Part shown: piece after piece, positions 9,471 through 18,368 of the stretch
Layout of the letters: each line of letters opens with the position of its first letter
How positions within the stretch are numbered: position 1 is the stretch's first letter
Source of the DNA: Reichenbachiella agarivorans
GTDB taxonomy: Bacteria; Bacteroidota; Bacteroidia; Cytophagales; Cyclobacteriaceae
DNA length: 64,000 nucleotides
Assembly: GCF_025502585.1 (NCBI RefSeq)
Contig: NZ_CP106679.1
Span: 911,001 to 975,000, forward strand
Direction of reading: 5' to 3'
Position numbers and translations under genes: made by a program
The notes under the pieces: model-generated
The model's database searches: none
Seen by the model: only the letters and a program-made list of their open reading frames with translations
What the model was told of the DNA's origin: nothing

Positions 9471-9497
9471 CAAAAAAATACCGGATAGCATCCGGTA
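9471..9497 (-). terminator. Hairpin with U-run immediately upstream of gltX
   Basis: TACCGGAT (9479-ish) and its complement ATCCGGTA enclose a 3-base loop, and on the minus strand the stem is followed by seven U. This is a textbook intrinsic terminator, but it points into gltX with no minus-strand protein gene behind it. It must end either an unannotated small transcript or a gltX leader (attenuator). Confidence 0.6.
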
Positions 9498-9739
9498 GCG
9501 CAAAGGTCGATATTTTAATTTTCTTAGCTAACTGCAAGGCTGGAAATTTATAAAGGGAGGCGATTTTGGAGAGGGTATAATTACCTGCATTGCACCAGTA
9601 TGCCGGCCGGGAAGGATGTTCAAAAGGTTTGTTTGAGTCGCCTTTAGAAATACAACAGCGTGGAAGCTTAATTGCACGTGGATTCCAACCATATCTGAAA
9701 ATACAGAGTCTATGAGTTAGTAACTAATCCTAAAACATT
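9498..9739. other. Intergenic stretch with structured-looking sequence upstream of gltX
   Basis: There is no confident gene. On the minus strand one frame is open for about 79 codons into the gltX leader but lacks an ATG near its start. Several short inverted repeats are present: AGGCGA at 9558-9563 with TCGCCT at 9638-9643, GGTA/TACC around 9574-9585, and CCGGCCGG at 9603-9610. I compared it with tRNA, SRP RNA and T-box signatures and none fits. It could be a small RNA ending at the hairpin at 9471-9497, or a gltX leader. Confidence 0.3.
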
Positions 9740-10264
9740 ATGTATAAATACCGCTACACACTACTTCTTCTATCTTTGGCTATGCTAGGCTGTGTTGATG
9801 AACACTCCTCTCAAATCGAATCAAAGAGAACCCAACTGTTAGCCCACTGCGAATCCACCGATCGCTACAAGGACAATCAAATAATCGGAACCTGGGGATT
9901 GTATCCTGATCCCAATACAGGTTATTTTTCATTTACTGCTTACACTTTTACGTTCTACGAGGACGGTACTTTCGACATGCTGATCAATGGATTTACAGAT
10001 GCCATTAGTCTGGAGGATCCATGCGGATATACCTGGAAACATTATATCCATGGAGGTTTATTTAATAATGGTGACCAAAAATACTTCTGTGGCATCTACA
10101 CAGATGAGAAATATAAGGAACCAGCAGCCAACTGCAATGGAGATCAGTTTTATCACCAGATGTTCACGGTAGATGATATCAAAAACGAACAGCTTACCCT
10201 GATTTTTTATGAAACCCATAATGAAGAAGAGTATACTTACGAGGTGGTCTTGACAAAGGAATGA
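9740..10264 (+). CDS. Lipoprotein of unknown function
   Basis: The 174-residue product has an SPII signal (LLLLSLAMLGC, lipid-modified Cys18). The mature part starts with a short polar linker, then a domain with IIGTWGLYPDPNTGYFSF and YEDGTFDMLING. The GTW...F..DGTF pattern resembles lipocalin-like lipoproteins of Bacteroidota, in which a W in an early strand starts a small beta barrel. Four further cysteines (in HCEST, DPCGY, YFCGI and ANCNG) could form two disulfides, which fits export from the cytoplasm. The gene stands alone, divergent from gltX, next to decayed DNA, and may be a recent arrival. The function is unknown. Confidence 0.7.
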   Translation: MYKYRYTLLLLSLAMLGCVDEHSSQIESKRTQLLAHCESTDRYKDNQIIGTWGLYPDPNTGYFSFTAYTFTFYEDGTFDMLINGFTDAISLEDPCGYTWKHYIHGGLFNNGDQKYFCGIYTDEKYKEPAANCNGDQFYHQMFTVDDIKNEQLTLIFYETHNEEEYTYEVVLTKE

Positions 10265-11032
10265 TTCTGTAGTAAGGGTTGTTGGAAAAAGTAGATTCAG
10301 GATTTGCTATGTCTCTTCCAAAAGCAACATTAACCACGTCTGTAGGATGGGTATGCTATAGCTGGATTTTAGAGTTCTGGGGGAATATACATTTATAAAG
10401 GTTGAGCATGTTTATTTCCTGTTTAAAATCGTTTAGTAGTTCAATCATCGGACGTTTCTGATATTTACTCCACTTTTGATCCATATCACCTCATTTTTTT
10501 GATTTACAACAAATGAAATCCTTTTTGGTATCCCAATTATCGAATTCGCCCGAACTCGGTTTTTAGCACCTTCTAGAACAGACTCAACAATGACTGACTT
10601 GTATTATTCCAAGTGATCGTCTTCAAAGTCCTTTAAGAAAGGAGCATCTTTATCTCTATTATGTTGGATGTGCTCCAGTCTGTCCGCATATCACCGAATA
10701 TCACATAGCAATCAATGTCAGCGTTTCGTTCGATCTTCCTAAAAAGTCTGATGAATTACATGCAAAAAGCATGATATCAACACTATCTAATATATTTAGA
10801 AAACTGATTCTCGCCATAATCATTCAAGCTCCCACACAGTTGACTAGGTGCGTCATGTCCTAAAAAAACACTAGTTCAGTTTCATCCATAATGGAAGAGC
10901 CATATGTTTCCTCTCCAGATCTTGGATGAGTAAAATAATCCAAAGCGCTGAAAGCATCAAACATTTCGCAGAATCTGATCAATGGCAGTTGATTTTGGAA
11001 TGACCGTTAAGCAATGTATAGCATCACACTGT
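10265..11032. other. Gene-poor decayed stretch
   Basis: No intact ORF is found on either strand. On the minus strand, short open pieces with protein-like composition are interrupted by stops (for instance around 10560-10690, and 10861-11000 with MFDAFSALDYFTHPRSGEE), as expected of a decayed gene. Bases 10977-11009 match 35139-35171 at 30 of 33 positions, tying this stretch to the edge of the RHS fragment in the accessory island. I infer remnants of a mobile element but cannot name the family. Confidence 0.4.
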
Positions 11033-11063
11033 AAAACGGTCTCGCTGTAGTGAGACCGTTTTT
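11033..11063. terminator. Rho-independent terminator after the RidA gene
   Basis: An 11-base perfect stem (AAAACGGTCTC / GAGACCGTTTT) has an 8-base loop, with T-runs possible in both directions. It lies 23 bases past the RidA stop. Confidence 0.75.
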
Positions 11064-11085
11064 GTTTTGTAGTGCTTAGAGTTAA

Positions 11086-11466
11086 TTATGCGATGTAAGC
11101 GATGCAGGAGATCTCCACATTGACATTTTTGGGCAAAGCGCTTACTTCTACCGTTTCTCTGGCTGGAGGGTTGTCCAAGAAATATTGACCATACACCTCG
11201 TTGACCTTTGCAAAGTCCCCCATGTCTTTGACAAAGATGCCACACTTCACTACGTTCGAGAAATCAGCTCCAGCCTCTTTGAGGATGGCAGCTATATTTT
11301 TCATCACTTGGTGGGTTTCTTCTTCTATGCTAGACTTGATCAACTGAGTGGTCTCAGGATTGATAGGAATCTGTCCAGATACATAGAGTGTATTACCAGC
11401 TAAGATCGCTTGACTATATGGGCCTATTGGCTCAGGAGCGTGTTTGGTGTATATTACTTCGTGCAT
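11086..11466 (-). CDS. ridA: RidA-family enamine/imine deaminase
   Basis: RidA proteins hydrolyse reactive 2-aminoacrylate-type enamines that leak from PLP enzymes, in the cytosol as homotrimers. The product shows the family pattern: HAPEPIGPYSQAILAGNTLYVSGQIP at the N-terminus, the ILKEAGADFSNVVKCGIFV centre, and the C-terminal PARETVEVSALPKNVNVEISCIAY signature with the catalytic Arg. I chose the start MHEVIYTKHAP at 11466, which gives the usual 126 residues. The frame is open to 11529 but the extra 21 residues are not RidA-like. It is monocistronic. Confidence 0.92.
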   Translation of the reverse strand: MHEVIYTKHAPEPIGPYSQAILAGNTLYVSGQIPINPETTQLIKSSIEEETHQVMKNIAAILKEAGADFSNVVKCGIFVKDMGDFAKVNEVYGQYFLDNPPARETVEVSALPKNVNVEISCIAYIA

Positions 11467-11646
11467 ATTTGATTGTTTATTACAGTAGCTTTCTAGAAAT
11501 CTAGTTGCCCAAAGATAGCTATATGTCATTCTAATTATTAGTGCTTTTCAATCCTATAAAAACTCGCGTTTGTCTCTTTCTTATGGCTAAGGAAATTCGC
11601 TCCATCCAGAAACCAATTCTCAGAAGTGTCAGATAAAAATTGACAT

Positions 11647-11681
11647 AAAAAAAACCGAGCCATTAGACTCGGTTTTTTTTT
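11647..11681. terminator. Bidirectional terminator at the end of the susCD operon
   Basis: The stem AAAAAAAACCGAG (11647-11659) pairs with CTCGGTTTTTTTT (11668-11680). It lies 18 bases past the susD stop, and U-runs are present for either direction. Confidence 0.8.
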
Positions 11682-11698
11682 ATATCAATTATGTTGAA

Positions 11699-13285
11699 TC
11701 AATTGTAACCTGGATTTTGATTTAATCCTTTCAGAAGAGTCACATCAACCTGATATTTAGGGAACAAGTAATCCTTGGCTGGATTAAATGTTCTGTTTTC
11801 CAATGCTGGTGCAGCACCAGAGAAAACATTACCCATCTTTCTTCTTACAATATCATACCATCTACCTCCTTCGAAGGCAAGCTCCAATCTTCTCTCTTCC
11901 ACTACATCTTCCCAAGTCACTGTTCCAGAGATATCAGCAGGTACTGCACTCGGTGGGTATTTAGCGTCTCCAGCTCCAGCAGCAGCCCTTGCTCTGGCTC
12001 TCACCATATTCACATAGGTAACTGCAGATGCATTGTCTCCCAACTCTACTGCAGCTTCTGCAGCAATCAACAAGACCTCAGCGTATCTCAATATGATTTG
12101 CTTCGTATTTGAATCTCTCAAACTAGGACCTGTATTGACTCCATTTCTCAAACCAGACTCCCCAGTCGCTCTAAAGTACTTGGCAATATGCGGTCTTGCT
12201 ACGTTTTGAGAAATAGTTCCCCAGTTGGTATAAGAATAATTCTCCGCACCTTGATATGTAATAGCCGTATCTAAACTAACAGCCTTGCGGTAATCCTTGC
12301 CATTCCAAGTTGAGTAAACTGAAAGCTCAGGAACAAGTGCACTCCATCCAAAAGCATCAGTATGTAAGGCCTTGAATCTTTCATCACCTCTTGGACCAGT
12401 GATAGAAGTAACCTGATCTGTACCAGAATTCGAGCCCCCTAGGCTACCATCTACTTTTTCATATGAATCATTTGCATTGAATCGTAGTTCCCACAAGATC
12501 TCATTAGAAGAGACAGCAGGATCAAAAAGATCATAATAATCTGCTTCCAAACCTACATTGTACTTACCTGCATTATCAATGACCTCTTTAGCATTGTCAT
12601 AAGCCTTTTGCCACTCACCTCTAGTCAAGTAGACTGATGCTAACATACCATAGGCCGCTGCCTTTCCAGGGTGGAATCTATCTACTGGTACATCAGGTAA
12701 TCCTGCAGCTGCCAACTCCAAATCGCTAATAATACCTGCATAAATATCGTCTACTTCAGATTCTACTTCGTCGTAAGGGTTAAGAATATTAGAACCATCC
12801 ATGTATATGAATTTTCCATAAAGTCTAACCATAACATAATGGATATGTGCACGGATAAAATACGCCTGACCAACCACGCCATCAATTTCCTCTTGTGATC
12901 CAGACACTAAATCCTTAGCATTGATTACCTGATTAACCGCTGCCAAAATTTTGTAACCCATCGGCCAAGATATATCAACAAACGCATTGTTATTGACACT
13001 CATAGCCATCTTGTCACACTCCTGTCTATAGGCTGCAGTTGATGGATCTCCAATACCACACATGTCACCTCTGACCAAAAGAGCCAAAGATAATTTTCTC
13101 CCGTAGAAATTCTCGTCACATAAGAATGAATATGCACCATTCACTCCAGATTGCAAATCAGTTGGTGTATTAAACAACCCTTCGGGAGCCAAAACACTAG
13201 TTGGTCTTTCTTCTAAGTCCTCGCAAGACATCCCAAAGACCATCACTATGGCAAACATTGCCGATATTATATATGATTTTTTCAT
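11699..13285 (-). CDS. SusD/RagB-family outer-membrane glycan-binding lipoprotein
   Basis: The 528-residue SPII lipoprotein (Cys21 in FGMSCEDLEE) has the four-TPR SusD fold: N-terminal LEERPTSVLAPEGLFNTPTDLQSGVNGAY, the AYFIRAHIHYVMVRLYG helix, and the C-terminal ILRYAEVLLIAAEAAVELG and EERRLELAFEGGRWYDIVRR motifs. SusD proteins lie on the cell surface as a lid over the SusC channel and bind the polysaccharide. It follows susC by 48 bases on the same strand. The surrounding PL7, PL17 and uronate genes indicate alginate oligosaccharide as the ligand, which is inference from context. Cotranscription with susC from the operator-bearing promoter is likely. Confidence 0.95.
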   Translation of the reverse strand: MKKSYIISAMFAIVMVFGMSCEDLEERPTSVLAPEGLFNTPTDLQSGVNGAYSFLCDENFYGRKLSLALLVRGDMCGIGDPSTAAYRQECDKMAMSVNNNAFVDISWPMGYKILAAVNQVINAKDLVSGSQEEIDGVVGQAYFIRAHIHYVMVRLYGKFIYMDGSNILNPYDEVESEVDDIYAGIISDLELAAAGLPDVPVDRFHPGKAAAYGMLASVYLTRGEWQKAYDNAKEVIDNAGKYNVGLEADYYDLFDPAVSSNEILWELRFNANDSYEKVDGSLGGSNSGTDQVTSITGPRGDERFKALHTDAFGWSALVPELSVYSTWNGKDYRKAVSLDTAITYQGAENYSYTNWGTISQNVARPHIAKYFRATGESGLRNGVNTGPSLRDSNTKQIILRYAEVLLIAAEAAVELGDNASAVTYVNMVRARARAAAGAGDAKYPPSAVPADISGTVTWEDVVEERRLELAFEGGRWYDIVRRKMGNVFSGAAPALENRTFNPAKDYLFPKYQVDVTLLKGLNQNPGYN

Positions 13286-13333
13286 GATTTTATTTTTAAA
13301 AATTTACTGTTAGAATTGAGAATTAAGCCTTAC

Positions 13334-16300
13334 TTAGAAACCTAAGTTCAGACCAACAGTATAAGTTTTTACGTTAGGATATCCAGCATAGTCCAATCCT
13401 AGGTTTCTATTAGAATCTCCATCATTGGTTCCCTCTCCTTCGTTTCCATACGCAGTTTCTGGATCCAAGCCAGAATAGTTAGTAATCGTAAAGAGGTTTT
13501 GCGCACTTACATAAAATCTCAAAGATCTAACTCTTACTTTCTCTAAAACTGACTGAGGTACTGTATAGCCCAATGCAATATTTTTCAATCTTACATAGCT
13601 ACCATCTTCAACCCATCTAGAAGATATTTTTTGTGTTCTTGATGGATCTACAGAAGGAATTTTGCCATCTGGGTTATCAAATCTATATCTGTCTGCTGCA
13701 GTAGCAGAAGCATTAGCCGTACCTCTCATTGATTCCAATTCCATTCTAGTAATGTTCATCATGTCATTACCATGAACTCCCTGAATGAAAACATTCAAAT
13801 CAAAATTCTTATATGTAAGATCATTGTTGAATGACCATGTAAAGTCAGGGTGAGGATTACCTATTATTTTCTTATCCTTTTCTGTCAATGCACCATCGCC
13901 ATCCAAATCAGCAAATTGCTCACCTCCAATTTTTGCATCAGAACCTGTCAACAACACATCTCCAGGCTGTGTTACCCCTTCATAAACAAACCCATAGTAA
14001 ACACCAACTGGCTGACCTTCCTGTAGCAATTGCCATCCAGAATTAATATTGAAATGACCTGGAGTAGAGCTATATGATGATGTAGTAGTGTCTGGCAATG
14101 ACAATACTTGGTTTCTGTTCATTGAAAACACCAAGTTAGACGTCCATTTCAATTCTCCTACCAAATTTCTAGTGGTCAACATGAGTTCCACTCCTTGGTT
14201 TTGAACCTCACCGTAATTCTGTAATTGTACAGATGGAGTTGAATTCACACCAATAAATGATGGGATAGGTCTAAAAAAGAGCAAATCGGAAGTGATTTTA
14301 TCATAGTAATCGCCTGTTAAAGTCACACGATCACCAAATAGGCCCAAATCAAACCCAATATCCAATTGAGCTGTAGTTTCCCAAGTCAGATCAGGGTTAG
14401 CTACACTACCCAAAATCAAAGAACCTTCACCAACCATATTAGAATAACGAGGATCTAATGTAGCAAGTGACTGATAGGCGCCAATACCTTGGTTACCAGT
14501 CAATCCATAGCTACCTCTCAATTTAAAGTTTGAGATGGCATCAATTGATTGCATAAATGCCTCATCTCCTAAATTCCATGCAACTGCAGCAGATGGGAAA
14601 AATGCCCACTTGTTGTTCTTTGCAAAGTTTGATGCTCCATCATACCTAATTGTACCAGTCAATACATATTTGTCTGACAATGTATATTGCGCTCTAGAAT
14701 AATATGATTTCAAGATTCTAGTATCACGATAAGAAGTAGAAGGGTTAATACCTGCACCACTTTCTAGTAACCAGTAACCTGTACTCTCAGACAAGAAATC
14801 AGAAGCACTTGCTGTAAGGTTTTCACCTACTCTCTTCTGATAAGAATAACCATTCACCCAATTGATTCTATGAACACCTAACTCCTTATTGATAGTGAAA
14901 TAATTCTCTGTCAATAAGTTGGTTGATTTATCAAACTCCAATGAGGCATTACCAGTGGTTCCTCCTCTTTTTAATTGAGAAGATGCAAATTGTCCTTCTC
15001 TGTATGAAGTAACACCTGCCCCCAAAGTAGATTTGAAACTCAACCAATCCAATATTTTAATATCTACAAATCCATTGGCTTGGAAGCGATCTGTTACCTT
15101 TTCTCTATCCAATGAATTGGCAATATTTACAGGGTTATCAATGTTGTCACCGATTCTTGAAAAGTTGTAATTCCCATCAGCGTCAAGAGGTGCGGTATCT
15201 GGCTCCAGACGCATGGCAGCTCCAATCACACCTGTTGAAGCAGATCCCCCAGTTGATTCCTGTGTCAAGATACCTGTATCAGTACTTCTTCTGCCATATA
15301 GGTTCATCCCTACATTGATTCTGTCTGAAGCTTTTACCTGTACATTACTTGTAATTGAGTATCGCTCATAACCAGAGTTTAATACTACCCCTGTTTGATC
15401 ATATTGTGTAGCTGAAATATAAAACTTCGTGTTTTCACCCCCACCGCTTAATGATATTTGATTGTTCAAAATAGAACCCGCTTGGTAGATTTCATCCTGC
15501 CAGTCAGTATTCACTGTAGGGTCGTAGGCATAAGCTGGTAGAGCTTCTTTAATGTAGCTTTCGAAATCTTCTCCTTGAAGCAGATCCAATCTGTTGCTAG
15601 TTTGCTGATAAGAGTAAGAACTATTGAAGTCGATCTTTGTTTTGCCTACAGCTCCAGTCTTAGTAGTCACTAGTATTACACCATTGGCAGCTCTAGAACC
15701 ATAGATAGCAGTAGCGGAAGCATCTTTTAGGATTTCCATGGATGCGATATCAGCTGGAGGAGGCATTTCTCCACCTACGAATCCGTCCACGACAACAAGT
15801 GGCGCACTACTTGCATTGATAGAGCTACCTCCTCTGATCTTCATGCTCATTTCTGCACCAGGCTGGCCTCCATTGGTAGATTGAATTTGCACACCTGCAG
15901 CTCGTCCTTGTAAACCTTGAACTGCACTTAGCGTAGGGAATGCATTCAAATCTTCTGCTTTCACTGAAGACAATGATCCTGATACGTCACTCTTCTTGAC
16001 AGTACCGTATCCTACTACGACTACTTCTTCTAATTGCTTGTAATCAGGCTTAAGAGCCAAATCCACTACAGATCTACCAGCAACTGCTACCTCGGTCATT
16101 TCAAAACCAACGAAGCTAAATACTAATGTAGCTGATTCAGGAGCTGAGATACTGTATTTACCATCCAGATCAGTTACTGTACCATTGGATGTGCCTTTTA
16201 CCAATACAGTTGCTCCTGGAATAGTCTCTCCATCTTCGGAGGACGTCACGACACCTGTCACAGTACTCTGCGCAGATGACCAAAACGACATCAAACACAT

Positions 16301-16348
16301 GGCACCAATCGCCATGTATTTACTTTTTAATAGTAATAGTCTTTTCAT
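13334..16348 (-). CDS. SusC/RagA-family TonB-dependent receptor
   Basis: This 1004-residue outer-membrane transporter imports oligosaccharides using TonB energy. In order it has a signal peptide (cleavage after SSAQ, about residue 27), a carboxypeptidase-regulatory-like domain (VTGVVTSSEDGETIPGATVLVKGT), a TonB box region (LEEVVVVGYGT), a plug domain with the SusC signature MKIRGGSSINASSAPLVVVDG, a 22-strand barrel, and the C-terminal strand YTVGLNLGF ending in Phe. Its context with alginate lyases predicts alginate oligomers as substrate. A 26-base palindrome lies about 45 bases before the start codon, in operator position. Confidence 0.96.
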   Translation of the reverse strand: MKRLLLLKSKYMAIGAMCLMSFWSSAQSTVTGVVTSSEDGETIPGATVLVKGTSNGTVTDLDGKYSISAPESATLVFSFVGFEMTEVAVAGRSVVDLALKPDYKQLEEVVVVGYGTVKKSDVSGSLSSVKAEDLNAFPTLSAVQGLQGRAAGVQIQSTNGGQPGAEMSMKIRGGSSINASSAPLVVVDGFVGGEMPPPADIASMEILKDASATAIYGSRAANGVILVTTKTGAVGKTKIDFNSSYSYQQTSNRLDLLQGEDFESYIKEALPAYAYDPTVNTDWQDEIYQAGSILNNQISLSGGGENTKFYISATQYDQTGVVLNSGYERYSITSNVQVKASDRINVGMNLYGRRSTDTGILTQESTGGSASTGVIGAAMRLEPDTAPLDADGNYNFSRIGDNIDNPVNIANSLDREKVTDRFQANGFVDIKILDWLSFKSTLGAGVTSYREGQFASSQLKRGGTTGNASLEFDKSTNLLTENYFTINKELGVHRINWVNGYSYQKRVGENLTASASDFLSESTGYWLLESGAGINPSTSYRDTRILKSYYSRAQYTLSDKYVLTGTIRYDGASNFAKNNKWAFFPSAAVAWNLGDEAFMQSIDAISNFKLRGSYGLTGNQGIGAYQSLATLDPRYSNMVGEGSLILGSVANPDLTWETTAQLDIGFDLGLFGDRVTLTGDYYDKITSDLLFFRPIPSFIGVNSTPSVQLQNYGEVQNQGVELMLTTRNLVGELKWTSNLVFSMNRNQVLSLPDTTTSSYSSTPGHFNINSGWQLLQEGQPVGVYYGFVYEGVTQPGDVLLTGSDAKIGGEQFADLDGDGALTEKDKKIIGNPHPDFTWSFNNDLTYKNFDLNVFIQGVHGNDMMNITRMELESMRGTANASATAADRYRFDNPDGKIPSVDPSRTQKISSRWVEDGSYVRLKNIALGYTVPQSVLEKVRVRSLRFYVSAQNLFTITNYSGLDPETAYGNEGEGTNDGDSNRNLGLDYAGYPNVKTYTVGLNLGF

Positions 16349-16392
16349 AATTATTAGTTAAAAAATTTAGCAATTCACTCTAATTGGACGAT

Positions 16393-16418
16393 CAATTAAT
16401 TGGTCTACCAATTAATTG
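16393..16418. promoter_or_regulatory. GntR-type operator upstream of susC
   Basis: Twelve-base arms (CAATTAATTGGT / ACCAATTAATTG) surround a 2-base centre. The core ATTGGTCTACCAAT (16399-16412) is the best match to the motif repeated through the locus. It lies 45 bases before the susC ATG, and a TATATTGG box on the minus strand lies just upstream of it (about 16427-16434). A regulator bound here would block transcription start. Confidence 0.8.
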
Positions 16419-16720
16419 AGACGCCAATATAGATAATATCCAAATAAGTCCACAATGTTTTCAGAAAAAATCTGTGCTTTATGTAATCTGATCAAATTGA
16501 TTACCCGCTATACAATATAACTTCTTTCACACTCTCCATCAAGCGAAAACACCTCCCACTCCGTGAATTTTAGAATGCTGAATACAGCTTCAAGAGATTT
16601 AACAGATCAGCACGACACTTAGATTATGAAAAACTGTCTGCCTCAAATAATGTAAGTGCCTAATCCTTATGCCCTCACATCTATAACATTATAGGTCAGT
16701 ATCATGACAATTGATTTATT
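16419..16720. other. Divergent intergenic region between susC and the first PL7 gene
   Basis: This is AT-rich DNA between two operators. I see no ORF, RNA gene or terminator in it. It probably carries the distal part of the two divergent promoters. Confidence 0.5.
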
Positions 16721-16755
16721 TTGGTCAACCAATTTAATATTTTTTAATCAACCAA
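16720..16755. promoter_or_regulatory. Operator pair upstream of the first PL7 gene
   Basis: TTTGGTCAACCAAT at 16720-16733 matches the locus motif. A weaker second copy, TTAATCAACCAA at 16744-16755, follows with 23 bases centre to centre. A -7-type box TAGGTTTG (16779-16786) lies downstream, so the second site would cover the -33 region of the PL7 promoter. Confidence 0.7.
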
Positions 16756-16827
16756 TAGATAGTATTCTAATAAATAGTTAGGTTTGTTTCATTCATCTGG
16801 GAATGAAACAAGATTAAAAGAAAGATT

Positions 16828-18222
16828 ATGAAGCAGTATTTAATATTACTATCCAGTATTATATGCATCCTATTCCTTGTATTGACGGGGTGCAAAGAAG
16901 ATGAAGGCGAAACCCAAGAGCTACTCAGTGATGCCAAGCAAATAGAAACATTTGTTTTTGATGAATTTGACCCAATCATAACAGGTACCATCACAGCAGA
17001 CCATACAATTGAAATAACCGTTCCTTATGGTACAGATTTGACTAGCATTGTGCCTAGTATTAATATATCTAATTTAGCAACTGTATCTCCAGAATCAGGT
17101 GTCAGTCAAGACTTCACAAATCCAGTCAGCTATACAGTAACAGCAGAAGATGGCACAACACAGATCTATGTGGTGACAGCAGTGATTTCATTAAATGATG
17201 CCAAAGAAATCACCTCATTTATATTCAATGAACTTGATCCCGTTTCATCTGCCTACATAGAGGACGGTGAAATCAAGGCGTGGGTTCAAGTGGCAACAGA
17301 CGTCACGAATCTAGTCCCTACTATAGTCACTTCTGACAATGCTACAGTTTCACCCCTCTCTGGAGTAGGACAAGATTTTTCAACTCCTGTCACTTATACA
17401 GTCACAGCTGAAGATGGTACAACGCAGACTTATACAGTCACTGTAGTAGAAGAAATGGAGTTAGATGTAGATTCAGGCCCTGCCTTCAACTGGATCAATT
17501 GGTATCTATCAGTACCTATAGGCACTAGTGGGGCTACTTCTATCTATTATGAAGACATCGAAAACGATGCATTGAGTGATGAAGCATCCGAATACTTCTA
17601 TCTAAACGAAGATGATAGCTATACGATGTACACCAAGTTCACAGGACAAACTACCTCGGGGGTTTCTGGCATTAATGGTGGTAAGTATTGTAGAACAGAA
17701 TTAAGAGAGTACTGGAGAGGAAATCAAAATACAAATGACAACTGGTTTATGGATGGAAAAAGTTCGCATGCTATGGCTTCTACATTAAAAGTAGATTTCT
17801 GCAATGGTATCGGACAAACATACGTGGCACAGATACATGGAAAATCTACTTTTGGTGTGCCTGGCGATCCTGCAACAGTCAAAGTACTATGGGATAACGG
17901 CGAACTGCTGATCGAATATTACAGAAAGCCTACCCAAGAAGGTGACGAATGGACTAGCAAGTACATCTTCAAGAAGGATATTGGACAAGTGGACAATGAA
18001 ATCTTCACGATCAAACTCAAAGTTCAAAGAGGTGTACTCTACTATGCTCTGCACTGTGAAGCCAAGGACATTGATACTGAATACGTTGAACTATATGATT
18101 ATGCGGCTAATGGCTATGTACATCACAATTACTTCAAAACAGGCAATTACTTTAAATGGAACAGTGACATGACGGAAGACAGTCAGGTCACATTGTATTC
18201 TGTAAGAACAGCCCATAACTAG
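16828..18222 (+). CDS. Alginate lyase, PL7 family, with two DUF5018-like repeats
   Basis: The 464-residue lipoprotein (Cys22 in LVLTGCKEDEG) has two N-terminal repeats of about 85 residues (about 32-115 and 116-205). Each starts DAKxIxxFxFxExDP and ends PVxYTVTAEDGTTQxYxVT, the pattern of DUF5018-type beta domains. The C-terminal part (about 215-464) is a PL7 jelly roll with all three signature regions: RTELREYW, AQIHGKS and YFKTGNYFKW. PL7 enzymes cut alginate by beta-elimination, with Gln/His and Tyr in the catalytic centre. Surface anchoring is likely. It is followed by a close paralogue 146 bases downstream. M/G preference and endo/exo mode are not readable. Confidence 0.93.
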   Translation: MKQYLILLSSIICILFLVLTGCKEDEGETQELLSDAKQIETFVFDEFDPIITGTITADHTIEITVPYGTDLTSIVPSINISNLATVSPESGVSQDFTNPVSYTVTAEDGTTQIYVVTAVISLNDAKEITSFIFNELDPVSSAYIEDGEIKAWVQVATDVTNLVPTIVTSDNATVSPLSGVGQDFSTPVTYTVTAEDGTTQTYTVTVVEEMELDVDSGPAFNWINWYLSVPIGTSGATSIYYEDIENDALSDEASEYFYLNEDDSYTMYTKFTGQTTSGVSGINGGKYCRTELREYWRGNQNTNDNWFMDGKSSHAMASTLKVDFCNGIGQTYVAQIHGKSTFGVPGDPATVKVLWDNGELLIEYYRKPTQEGDEWTSKYIFKKDIGQVDNEIFTIKLKVQRGVLYYALHCEAKDIDTEYVELYDYAANGYVHHNYFKTGNYFKWNSDMTEDSQVTLYSVRTAHN

Positions 18223-18243
18223 TACTAAAAAATTAACAAAACT

Positions 18244-18336
18244 TCAGGGATTGATAAAAATGACGGCACTAGACATGATTTAACCACAAAAGAACGGGAA
18301 TCAATGTCATTAAGATCAAACACTATCAATTCCTGA
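18244..18336 (+). other. Long inverted repeat between the two PL7 genes
   Basis: Arms of 13 bases (18244-18256 and 18324-18336, 12 of 13 complementary) enclose a second, inner stem AATGAC (18259-18264) / GTCATT (18306-18311). No U-run follows. It lies in the 146-base gap between two tandem lyase genes and would form a stem-loop in a shared mRNA, perhaps affecting stability or the expression ratio. Confidence 0.45.
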
Positions 18337-18368
18337 AACACTTAATTCAGGTTAAATAAAATACGATA

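Noticed and set aside
9498-9660. Possible SRP RNA, tRNA or T-box before gltX (CCAGTATGCCGGCCGGGAAGG-like segment)
   Set aside because: The conserved SRP loop (GGAA tetraloop with the AGCAGC side), a T-loop and the T-box core sequence are all missing.
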